DNA of 64,000 nt. Source: Oleiharenicola sp. (lineage in GTDB: Bacteria; Verrucomicrobiota; Verrucomicrobiia; Opitutales; Opitutaceae). How positions within the stretch are numbered: position 1 is the stretch's first letter; each line of letters starts with the position of its first letter. Positions 16,265 to 24,008 of the stretch are shown in pieces. A model generated the notes under the pieces. That model had not been told where the DNA came from. It saw only the letters and a list, made by a program, of their open reading frames with translations, and ran no database searches. The stretch lies in contig JANYDW010000063.1 of assembly GCA_025363455.1 (NCBI GenBank), positions 1 through 64,000 of the forward strand. The letters are read 5' to 3'. Both the position numbers and the translations under genes were made by a program.

Positions 16265-18079
16265 ATGAACATGAATACCCTCATTCTGCTCCTCACGCTG
16301 TTCGGTGCGCTGGTGGTGCTGAGCCTTAGCTACCGGTTCTTCCTGCGCCTGTTTGGCGTCGTCATCGTGCCCAACAACGGCGCCGGAATCGTAACCAAAA
16401 AATTCCGGCTGGGCGGGACCAACGCCACCCTCCCGGACGGCAAGATCATCGCCCTGGCGGGCGAGGCCGGTCTTCAGGCCGACACCCTGGCCCCGGGCCT
16501 GCACACCTGGCTCTGGCTCTGGCCCTGGCAATACTCGGTCTCGATCGTGCCGTTCGTCACCATCGAGGAAGGCCAGATCGGCATCGTCGAGTCCCGCGAC
16601 GGCGTGCCACTCTCCGGCGGCCGCGTGCTCGCGGGGCAGGTGGACTGCGATTCATACCAGAATGCCCGCGCCTTCCTCCAGCACGGCGGCCAGCGCGGTC
16701 CGCAGATCACCGTCATCCCGCCGGGCACCTACCGCATCAACACCGCACTCTTCACGGTCACGGATGTCCCGGTCCTCGAGATCAAGGACAACAAGGTCGG
16801 CGTCGTGACCACCAAGGAGGGCCGCGGTCTGCCGACGGGCGAGATCGCCGGTGTCAAGGTCGACGGGCACAACTCCTTCCAGGAGGGTGAATCCTTCCTC
16901 AAGGCCGGCGGCTTCAAGGGCCTGCAGGAGCAGGTGCTCCTCGCCGGCCGCTACTTCATCAACCCGCAGTTTGCCACGGTGGAGACGGTGGAGATGACGG
17001 AAGTGCCCATCGCGTACGCCGGCGTCGTAATCGCCTATGTGGGCGAGGTCGGCGCGGACGTCACGGGCGAGGGTTTCCGCCACGGCAATCTCGTGGAAAA
17101 GGGCAAGAAGGGCGTCTGGGCCGAGCCGCTCGACCCGGGTCGTTACGCCATCAACCCGCGGACGCACCGCGTGGAAAATGTCCCGACCGCGAACGTCGTG
17201 CTCAACTGGGCCACGGGCAAGAGCGAGGCGCACAAACTCGACGAGAAGCTCTCCACCATCACGGTGCGCTCCTCCGACGGCTTCAAGTTCAACCTCGACG
17301 TCTCGCAGATCATCCACATCCCGCGCAATGACGCGCCCAAAGTCATCGCGCGCTTCGGCAGCATGGTGAACCTCGTCACGCAGGTGCTCGAGCCCACCAT
17401 CGGCAACTACTTCCGCAACGCGGCCCAGAACTCTGATGTCATCGAGTTCCTCAAGTCGCGCCCAGCCCGCCAGGCCGACGCCCGGAAGCAGATCTCCGAG
17501 GCCCTCGACGACTACAATGTCGGCGCCGTGGACACGCTTATCGGCGACATCACGCCGCCGGACGAGCTCATGAAGACGCTCACCGACCGCAAGATCGCCG
17601 AGCAGGAGCGCGTCACCTACGAGACCCAGCGGCAGGCGGAGATCGTCCGCAAGGAACTCCAGCAGGCCAAGGCCATCGCCGACACGCAGGCGAGGGTCGT
17701 GGACTCGGAACGCAGCGTGGCCATCGCCGAGTACGCGGCGCAGGCTGCCGTGAAACGCGCCGAGGGCGAGGCCCGGGCCAAGACGACGAACGCCGAGGCC
17801 GACGCCGGCGTCATCAAGCTGGTCGGTGCCGCCGAGGCTGAGAAGACGCAGAAGATCGGTCTGGCCGAGGCTGCGGTCATCAAGCAGAAGGCCGAGGCCA
17901 TCAATCGCGAGAGCTACGTCGCCATCGAGGTGGCGCGGGCCCTCGCGAGCAGTGGCCAGAAGCTGGTGCCCGACATCGTGTCCGGCGGGACGGGCGGGAC
18001 GTCGTCGATCGTCGAGATGCTCGCCGCCCAGATGTTCCGGGACCGGTTGAACACCCCGGTGACCGTGGCCAAGAATTGA
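16265..18079 (+). CDS. SPFH/flotillin-like membrane protein
   Basis: 604 residues. An N-terminal transmembrane segment (about 4-32) is followed by a long beta-rich part with repeated sub-motifs (GQIGIVESRDGVPLSGG, NKVGVVTTKEGRGLPTG), an SPFH/band 7 domain (about 330-460) and an Ala/Glu/Lys-rich coiled coil (about 450-560), ending in a Gly/Ser linker and a short helical tail. Flotillin-like proteins scaffold membrane microdomains. Start at ATG 16265 just before the TM segment; a second ATG two codons later is possible. A terminator follows at 18106. Confidence 0.85.
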   Translation: MNMNTLILLLTLFGALVVLSLSYRFFLRLFGVVIVPNNGAGIVTKKFRLGGTNATLPDGKIIALAGEAGLQADTLAPGLHTWLWLWPWQYSVSIVPFVTIEEGQIGIVESRDGVPLSGGRVLAGQVDCDSYQNARAFLQHGGQRGPQITVIPPGTYRINTALFTVTDVPVLEIKDNKVGVVTTKEGRGLPTGEIAGVKVDGHNSFQEGESFLKAGGFKGLQEQVLLAGRYFINPQFATVETVEMTEVPIAYAGVVIAYVGEVGADVTGEGFRHGNLVEKGKKGVWAEPLDPGRYAINPRTHRVENVPTANVVLNWATGKSEAHKLDEKLSTITVRSSDGFKFNLDVSQIIHIPRNDAPKVIARFGSMVNLVTQVLEPTIGNYFRNAAQNSDVIEFLKSRPARQADARKQISEALDDYNVGAVDTLIGDITPPDELMKTLTDRKIAEQERVTYETQRQAEIVRKELQQAKAIADTQARVVDSERSVAIAEYAAQAAVKRAEGEARAKTTNAEADAGVIKLVGAAEAEKTQKIGLAEAAVIKQKAEAINRESYVAIEVARALASSGQKLVPDIVSGGTGGTSSIVEMLAAQMFRDRLNTPVTVAKN

Positions 18080-18105
18080 GCCGCGCCGCAGCCTTCAGCT
18101 ACTCG

Positions 18106-18135
18106 AGAGCCGGTCATTGCGACCGGCTCTTTTTT
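18106..18135 (+). terminator. rho-independent terminator after SPFH gene
   Basis: AGAGCCGGTC/GACCGGCTCT 10-bp stem, loop ATTGC, then five T. The stem is identical to that at 15726-15750. Confidence 0.9.
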
Positions 18136-18269
18136 ATTCCCTGTGGGTCCAATACCCCGGAGCTTGCTCCGACTTGGACTGGGCGGGTGGGAGCGTGCTT
18201 GCACGCGATGTTTGGTGAACGAATCGCGACCAAGGTCGCTCCCACAAAACCAAACCAAGGGACTTGGCG
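18136..18269. repeat. 134-bp dispersed repeat, copy 1
   Basis: Matches 34417-34550 with only two differences that I can see (GACTTGG for GGCTTGG, and AAGGGAC for AGGGGAC). It contains a palindrome GTGGGAGCGTGCTTGCACGC ... GGTCGCTCCCAC of the GTGGGAGC...GCTCCCAC type. Confidence 0.85.
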
Positions 18270-18428
18270 ACCGCGGTTGCGGGAGAAGAATCCTAGGGGT
18301 CGTCGTGGCTTGCTCCAACCAAATGGATCCATCGCTCCACTCAGGATGACGGAGGCGTGTGGTTGTGGAGGGGGTTTTGTGCCCCGACTGCTTCGTGGCC
18401 GATATCCGGTCGGGGCGTAAAGCCCCTC

Positions 18429-19694
18429 CTACAGTTTTGCCGACGCGGTCAGCTTCCACCCGGCGTAGAGCGGGTAGAGTTCACTCGGGGCCGTGACATA
18501 CCAGCTGTAACCATTGCGGCGCTCGAGCGACAACTCGGCGACATCGTAATGGATCATGCGATCGCGTTCGCCGAAGATGGGTTTGCCCGTGCCTATTTCG
18601 TAGAGCCGGGCCCAGAGTGGGGGCGCATCGGCCTTTGCCATGAGGCCGGTGCCGGCCGGGGATTTGCGGTCCCAAGCGACGCCATGCAGCACGTGACGGT
18701 CGAACCAAGCCATCGCCCCGTGGACCGCCGCGGCGACGTCCGGATCGGGCTGCGGCAGGGTCATGAGGAAGCGCACCAGTTCCACGCTTTCGCGGGAGCA
18801 TTCACCAATGGGCTCAAAGTTTCGGGCGGCGCAGGGGAGGAGCGTCAGCGCATCGTGCTGCTGGCCCCAGGTGGTGGGATGGCCCGCCGCATCCCGCAGC
18901 TGGCAGGCAAGCACGTTGCGCAGCCCGAGGCGAAACCGCTCGCGCGCTTGCCCGACCGACTCTGCCGGCACGAAGTCCAGGCCCGGTTCACCGTTCCCGA
19001 TGGCGTGGAGCAGTTCCAAAATGTGCACCACCGCGTCGTCGTTGTACGTGATGGCGTCATGGTAGCCGCCGGCGAGCGGGTAGATCTGCGGCCAGCCACC
19101 GTTGGGATATTGCGAATTAAAAATATAGGTCACGCCGCGGAGAAAGCTCGCACGCCAGGTCGTGAGCCGCGGCGCGGCGGCGGGTGCGGCCATGGCCGCG
19201 TGACTGACGCGCGTGAGGAAGAAGAGCTCGGTGATCGTGGAATCGTTGTCGTAGGTGCCGCCGCTGTACTCGTCGTGTTCATTGTCGACCGGTCGGAAAT
19301 CGCGGGAGTAATCCCCTCCTTTGGTCCAGGCGCCAACCGGGGTCTGCCAGGTAATGAGGTGGTCGGCGAGGGCCCGGGCTTCCTCGGAGGCATACCAGGC
19401 GTCAGGGGCTTTGAGATTGAGCTTGGTGCTGTAAATGGCGGGGATCGGCGCGCCACCCAAGGGGCGGCTGGGGGCGAGTTCCCGGCCTTTCCGCGAAGGA
19501 AGCAGCTTCTCCTGGGCCAGGGATTTTTCCCAGTAGGCGCGCCAGGCCGGTTGGTCGGCCGCGGGCAGCGCCGCGATGCGTTCCGCAGTCACGGGCCGGA
19601 AGGCATCAGCCGGCCAGGGCCGGGGGGCGTCCTTGGCGCAGAGGGTGGCGGCGAGCGCAGCGAAGACCAGATAACGGGCAGGCAGGGTGCGCAT
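18429..19694 (-). CDS. pectate lyase (PL10 type), secreted
   Basis: 421 residues with a signal peptide (about 1-20). Resembles PelA/Pel-15E family 10 polysaccharide lyases, which cleave polygalacturonate by beta-elimination. Recognisable blocks: the segment with TKGGDYSRDF and SGGTYDNDSTITEL, NSQYPNGGWPQIYPLAGGYH, ITYNDDAVVHILELL, WGQQHD and CAARNFEPIGECSRESVELVRFLM. Family catalysis depends on Arg and Asp residues within these blocks. It supports a pectin-degrading lifestyle together with the CE15 and GH88 genes. No operon partner. Confidence 0.88.
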   Translation of the reverse strand: MRTLPARYLVFAALAATLCAKDAPRPWPADAFRPVTAERIAALPAADQPAWRAYWEKSLAQEKLLPSRKGRELAPSRPLGGAPIPAIYSTKLNLKAPDAWYASEEARALADHLITWQTPVGAWTKGGDYSRDFRPVDNEHDEYSGGTYDNDSTITELFFLTRVSHAAMAAPAAAPRLTTWRASFLRGVTYIFNSQYPNGGWPQIYPLAGGYHDAITYNDDAVVHILELLHAIGNGEPGLDFVPAESVGQARERFRLGLRNVLACQLRDAAGHPTTWGQQHDALTLLPCAARNFEPIGECSRESVELVRFLMTLPQPDPDVAAAVHGAMAWFDRHVLHGVAWDRKSPAGTGLMAKADAPPLWARLYEIGTGKPIFGERDRMIHYDVAELSLERRNGYSWYVTAPSELYPLYAGWKLTASAKL

Positions 19695-19761
19695 GGGAGT
19701 GAACGAAAAGTGCGTCGCTCAAGCCCATTCGTCAAACGGCAAGCCGGGGTGGGCGTTCGTT

Positions 19762-19837
19762 GTAGGGCGGGATCGCTGATCCCGCCATAAACCCAGCCTG
19801 GTTTGCGCGGGCGGGCGGGATCAGCGATCCCGGCTAC
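19762..19837. repeat. REP-like palindrome with GTAG foot
   Basis: GTAGGGCGGGATCGCTGATC at the left and GGCGGGATCAGCGATCCCGG..CTAC at the right, each forming its own hairpin (GCGGGATC GCT GATCCCGC) and pairing with each other. A half element with the same words occurs at about 12676-12702. Confidence 0.7.
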
Positions 19838-19860
19838 AGTTTCGATGGCATGCAGCCCAC

Positions 19861-20865
19861 TCAGGCCGCCGGCATCTCGGCCGGGCGCACGGGCAGCACA
19901 ATCCGTTCGGCGAGCCGGAAAATCGTTAGCGTCGCCGGCCGATCAATCGTGTCGGAGGTGAGCAGCTGGTGCAGGTCGGTCACTGTGCGGATCGGAAAGG
20001 TGTCGAGCGCCACGATGACATCACCCTCGCGCAGCCCGGCGGCCACCGCGGGACTGTTGGGGGCGAGATGGGAGACGAGCACCCCGGTGGCCTGGTCGAC
20101 CTGATAGGTACGGGCCACGGCACGGAGCAGCGGAACGGTCTGCCCGCCCACACCGAGGTAGCTGCGGCGCAGGCGCCCGTCCTTGATCAGCCAGCCCGCG
20201 ACCCAGTGGGCCAGGTTGCTGGCGATGGCGAAGCAGATGCCCTGAGCCGGGCGGATGATCGCGGTGTTCACGCCGATCACCTCGGCCCGGGTGTTAAGCA
20301 GCGGGCCGCCGGAGTTGCCCGGGTTCAGGGCGGCGTCGGTCTGGATGATGTTGTCGATCGTGCGGCCAGATTGGGTGCGCAGCGAGCGGCCAAGCCCGCT
20401 CACGACGCCGGCGGTCACGGTTTGCTGGAAGCCCATCGGGCTGCCGAGCGCGATGGCGATCTGGCCGGGGCGCACGCGGTCCGAGTCGGCCAAGGGCAGG
20501 AAGGGCAGGGGTTCGCTGCTCACGCGGACCACCGCGAGGTCGGTGTGCGGATCCTCACCCACGAGGTCGGCGCGCAGCCGGCGGCCGTCGGTCAGGTGCA
20601 CGAACAGTCTCGAGGCGCCATGGACGACGTGACTGTTGGTCAGGGCGTAGCCATCAGGCGAGAGGAAGAAGCCGGAGCCGCTGCCGCCTTCCAGTTTATC
20701 GGCTGAGCGCCGGGTCTGGACCTCGAGGTGGACGACCGCCGCACCGGCGGTGTCCACAGCGGAGCTGACGGCTTCAGAGTAGGCGTCGAGCAGCGGGCCA
20801 TCGTTGGCCGGGGCCGGCAGCGGGCCGGCCACCGCTTCGCGTGGTGATGAGACAAAGGCGACCAT
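19861..20865 (-). CDS. HtrA/Deg-like serine protease with PDZ domain
   Basis: 334 residues. Trypsin-like protease domain with catalytic triad His79 (TNSHVVHG), Asp109 (HTDLAVV) and Ser185 (GNSGGPL), then one PDZ domain (about 235-320; LAPNSPAVAAGLREGDVIVALD). Deg proteases degrade or refold damaged proteins. No signal peptide or TM segment is evident from the ATG at 20865, so it may act in the cytoplasm or the true start may be further upstream. Shorter than E. coli DegP, with only one PDZ. Confidence 0.88.
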   Translation of the reverse strand: MVAFVSSPREAVAGPLPAPANDGPLLDAYSEAVSSAVDTAGAAVVHLEVQTRRSADKLEGGSGSGFFLSPDGYALTNSHVVHGASRLFVHLTDGRRLRADLVGEDPHTDLAVVRVSSEPLPFLPLADSDRVRPGQIAIALGSPMGFQQTVTAGVVSGLGRSLRTQSGRTIDNIIQTDAALNPGNSGGPLLNTRAEVIGVNTAIIRPAQGICFAIASNLAHWVAGWLIKDGRLRRSYLGVGGQTVPLLRAVARTYQVDQATGVLVSHLAPNSPAVAAGLREGDVIVALDTFPIRTVTDLHQLLTSDTIDRPATLTIFRLAERIVLPVRPAEMPAA

Positions 20866-20936
20866 GATGCGGGCAAGATTGCCGCAACGAGCCGTTTCGC
20901 AAATCGGGGGCCGTCGTTGCGCGGCGGGGTCGGACC

Positions 20937-20990
20937 GTAGCGCCGGCGCTCGCCGCCGGGCCGAGGCCTGCCGACAAGCGGCAGCCCTAC
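20937..20990. repeat. REP-like palindrome with GTAG foot
   Basis: GTAGCGCCGGCGCTCGCCGC opens and GCGGCAGCCCTAC closes; inner hairpin CCGGCG/CGCCGG. Lies between the protease and the antiporter genes. Confidence 0.5.
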
Positions 20991-21008
20991 AAAAATCAAA
21001 GATGCGCC

Positions 21009-22619
21009 TCAGTCCTCTGCCGGCACCGGCGAATTCCGGAGGAGGGACTCCTCGTGATCAAGTAGCTGCTGCAACGGGCGGTGGACCTCGTCAGCGATCT
21101 TTGTGTCGCGCCAGAGCTGGTCGATGGTCTGCCGCTCGGCCAGCAGGGCGGTGAGGCGATAGGCATGACCGGCCTTCCGGCGCCGGCGGGCGCTGCGACG
21201 CGTCTCGCTCTCGGCGTCCAGCACGGCGAGGCGGTGCTCATACTCTGAGATTACCTGGGCGAGTGCGGCCGCCTGGTCCGCCGTGGTGGCAGCGGACTCG
21301 AGGCTCCGCAGGGCCTTGAGTCCGGCCGTGACCGCGGTGATGCGGGCCATGCGATCTTCCTGGGCGCGGCTCTGGTCCTCACGCAGGCCGAGTCGCTTGA
21401 TGAGGAATTCGAGAGTCGTGCCTTGCAGGAGGAGCGTCACGGCGATGACGCCGAAGGCCAAAAAAATCACGATGTCGCGGCCGGGGAACGGCGTACCATC
21501 GGGCAGCAGCAGCGGGATGGAAAGAGCGCCGGCCAGGGTGACCGTACCGCGCATGCCGGCCCAGCCGAGCACGAGCGCCGAGGCCGGCCGCGCGGACCGG
21601 GCGCAAACCCCGGTGGCCATGGCCGGCAGGTAAATGCCGGAAAACATCCACGCGAGGCGCGCCACGATGGCGGTGCCGGAAATGAGGGCGGTGAAGCCGA
21701 TCGCCTGCGCGAGGGAGAAATGCTCGCGGACCGCCATGAACAGGGTGGGAAATTGCAGGCCGAGCAGCACGAACGCGATGCCATTGAGCCAGAAAATCAG
21801 CAGGCCCCAGACGGCGAAGGCGCTCTGTCGTGTCTCCGCATCCATCTGCACGGGATCCCGCCAGCCGGAGTAGAGACCGGCGGCGACGACCGCGAGAATA
21901 CCCGACACCCCGGCGGCCTCGGCCGCAAGGTAGGCGACGAAGGGCGTCACCAAGGAAAGAGTGATCTCGATGAGCGGATCCGAGCTCTGCAGGTGCTGGA
22001 GCAGGTCGCGCAGCTTCCCGATGCCATAGCCGGCGGCAAGACCGAGCGCGAAGCCGCCGCAGGACAGCAGCGCGAACTCGGCGGCCCCGCGGGTGAGGGA
22101 GAAACCGGCCCCGACGGCCGCAGCGAGCGCGAACTTGAAGGCGACGAGGCCGGTGGCGTCATTCATCAGGCTTTCGCCGTTGAGCACGGTGGTGAGGCGG
22201 GCGGGAACGCGCAGGCGCTCCGTGATGGCGTTGACCGCCACCGCATCGGTCGGCGAGACGATGGCGCCGAGGGCGAAGGCCATGGCCAGCGGCAGGCCAG
22301 GCACGAGCCACCACGCCACCAGGCCGACGGTTACAGTGGTAAAGATCACGAGACCGATGGCCAGGGTGAGGATCGCGCGCTTGGCGCGCACAAATTCGCG
22401 CAGCGGCATCAGCCAGCCATCGGAAAAGAGCAGCGGCGGCAGGAAGCACAGGAAGAAAAATCCCGGGTCGAGCTGGAGTCGGGGGAACTGCGGGAGCAGC
22501 GCCGCGCCCACGCCGCCGAGCAAGTAGGTTATCAGGGGGGGCCAGGGTAGCCAGCGGCCGATGACGCTCAGGCTGGCGACCAGCAGCAGCAAAATCAGCG
22601 AATGTTCAAAGGCGACCAT
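21009..22619 (-). CDS. Na+/H+ antiporter (CPA1/NhaP type)
   Basis: 536 residues. About 12 membrane segments over residues 1-410, with the CPA1 motifs FLPPLLFSDGW near 60, ALGAIVSPTDAVAV (ion-binding Asp region) near 122-135 and GESLMNDATGLVAF (the ND pair of electroneutral exchangers) near 150-165, and RGTVTLAGALSIPL later. The C-terminal ~125 residues are a charged cytoplasmic helix-rich tail. Exports Na+ for H+ at the inner membrane. Confidence 0.9.
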   Translation of the reverse strand: MVAFEHSLILLLLVASLSVIGRWLPWPPLITYLLGGVGAALLPQFPRLQLDPGFFFLCFLPPLLFSDGWLMPLREFVRAKRAILTLAIGLVIFTTVTVGLVAWWLVPGLPLAMAFALGAIVSPTDAVAVNAITERLRVPARLTTVLNGESLMNDATGLVAFKFALAAAVGAGFSLTRGAAEFALLSCGGFALGLAAGYGIGKLRDLLQHLQSSDPLIEITLSLVTPFVAYLAAEAAGVSGILAVVAAGLYSGWRDPVQMDAETRQSAFAVWGLLIFWLNGIAFVLLGLQFPTLFMAVREHFSLAQAIGFTALISGTAIVARLAWMFSGIYLPAMATGVCARSARPASALVLGWAGMRGTVTLAGALSIPLLLPDGTPFPGRDIVIFLAFGVIAVTLLLQGTTLEFLIKRLGLREDQSRAQEDRMARITAVTAGLKALRSLESAATTADQAAALAQVISEYEHRLAVLDAESETRRSARRRRKAGHAYRLTALLAERQTIDQLWRDTKIADEVHRPLQQLLDHEESLLRNSPVPAED

Positions 22620-22684
22620 GTCGGTTCACGCTATGCGCGGGCCGTGGTTCGTCCAGCGGCATTGGTGCGGGGCTTGGACTGATG

Positions 22685-23815
22685 TCACTTCTTAAACTCG
22701 TAGCCCTTCGCCTTGGCCTGCGATTCCAGCACCTGGAAGGCGTTCAGCTCGAGCACGCCCTCCTTGCCCCCGAGGTCCTTGAGCTTTTCCGCCACCGCAG
22801 TGTCGCGCTTCGCCACGAGGGCGGCGAGCTCGCTTTGCAGGACCCGGCGTTCCTCGATCTTCTTTGCGATCAGTTCCTGGCGGGCGGCGGGCGCCATGGC
22901 CTGCAGCTTCGGGTCGAGCTTCTTCTCGTCGAGCCGGTCGAGGCTTTCGCGACCATTCATGACCTCGACGACGAGGTCGCCCTTGCCCGCGATGACCGAA
23001 CCCGCCTCGCTTTTGTTGAAGTAAGAGGAACGATCGGACATGGCCTCGGACGAGAGGCTGGCCAGCACGGACTTGTTGGCCGCGGCATTGGCCTGCTCGG
23101 CCCGTGAGCCGTAGAGGATGATGGTGGTGTCAAGCTGCACGTTGATCCGCTTGATCTCGTCGTCGTAAGGCGTGTCGATTTTCACGGAGCCGCCGTCCTG
23201 GAGGATCGCCGCATAGGTGCCGTTGGTGAGATTGGCGATTTCGCGCCAGACATCCTCGGTGCCCTCAAGCCGGCCGCATTGCAGGGTATTGATCAAAATG
23301 CCCCGTTCGTTGGCGAGTTTGCAGGACTTCTGGTATTTGAAGTCATCCTGGTAGTCCATGTGGGGCGGGGCGTCGCCGACGAGGAAGATGACGCGCAGCA
23401 CCTCCGGGTCGGTGCTCCACTGCAGGTCGCGCACCGCCTTGTGCAGGGCCTCGTTGACGGATTCCGGCGTGTCGCCGCCGCCCTCGGCGGCGAAGGCGTA
23501 GAGGTGGGTGTAGACTTCGTCGAGATTGCCGGAGAGGCCGAAAACCCTGGTGACATAGGCGTCGCCGCGATCACGGTAGCCCACGAGGCCAAAGCGGATC
23601 TCCGGGGTCGGGTCGGCGGATTTGAGCTTGTTGGCGATGGCCCAGATTTTCTGCTTCGCCCCGGCGATCATGCCGCTCATCGAGCCGGTGGTGTCGAGGA
23701 CGAAGACGACCTCCATGCGCGGCCGGTCGGGCCGGCGGGCGATTTCATGGGCGGAGAGGGCCGGAAAGGAACAGGCGGCCGCGAGGGCGCCGAAGAGAAA
23801 TGATTTGAGTCGCAT
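22685..23815 (-). CDS. secreted von Willebrand factor A domain protein
   Basis: 376 residues. Signal peptide (1-22), then a VWA domain (about 34-210) with an intact MIDAS motif DTTGSMSG (41-48), the later Thr/Asp residues GGGDTPESVNEALHKAV and FLVGDAPPHMDY. The C-terminal ~120 residues are Ala/Lys/Glu-rich and helical. Probably a metal-dependent protein-interaction protein in the periplasm; partner unknown. The open frame extends further upstream but the ATG at 23815 is right at the signal peptide. Confidence 0.82.
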   Translation of the reverse strand: MRLKSFLFGALAAACSFPALSAHEIARRPDRPRMEVVFVLDTTGSMSGMIAGAKQKIWAIANKLKSADPTPEIRFGLVGYRDRGDAYVTRVFGLSGNLDEVYTHLYAFAAEGGGDTPESVNEALHKAVRDLQWSTDPEVLRVIFLVGDAPPHMDYQDDFKYQKSCKLANERGILINTLQCGRLEGTEDVWREIANLTNGTYAAILQDGGSVKIDTPYDDEIKRINVQLDTTIILYGSRAEQANAAANKSVLASLSSEAMSDRSSYFNKSEAGSVIAGKGDLVVEVMNGRESLDRLDEKKLDPKLQAMAPAARQELIAKKIEERRVLQSELAALVAKRDTAVAEKLKDLGGKEGVLELNAFQVLESQAKAKGYEFKK

Positions 23816-23924
23816 GGGGGTAAGACGTTCGGGGAGCGGACATCTTAGAGCGCGGCCCCGGGAAAAAGTGCCATGGGGCGCCACCAATCCTACGTCGCTC
23901 TCAGGATCAGCGGGGATTGAACCT

Positions 23925-23983
23925 GTGGGAGCGAGCTTGCTCGCGATTCGTTCCCGCAACGTCGCGAGCAAGCTCGCTCCCAC
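23925..23983. repeat. perfect 22-bp inverted repeat, REP-like
   Basis: GTGGGAGCGAGCTTGCTCGC-GA (23925-23946) and its exact reverse complement (23962-23983) around a 15-base spacer. Each arm also forms its own small hairpin (GCGAGC TT GCTCGC). Very similar words form the well-known REP sequences of Pseudomonas. Confidence 0.85.
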
Positions 23984-24008
23984 AATACCAGGCCGAAGTC
24001 CCCGGCGG

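Larger units (their letters stand above)
18080..18428. other. intergenic, terminator plus long dispersed repeat
   Basis: Holds the terminator (18106-18135), a 134-bp element almost identical to 34417-34550 (18136-18269), a CGCTCCACTCAGGATGACGG half-repeat (about 18331-18350) and a GGGCGTAAAGCCCCTCCTAC half-element before the pectate lyase stop. No gene seen. Confidence 0.6.

Noticed and set aside
15726-18135. Identical terminator stems at 15726 and 18106 taken as a mobile repeat
   Set aside because: Only the 20 stem bases agree and each sits right after a gene end, so ordinary terminators are sufficient explanation.
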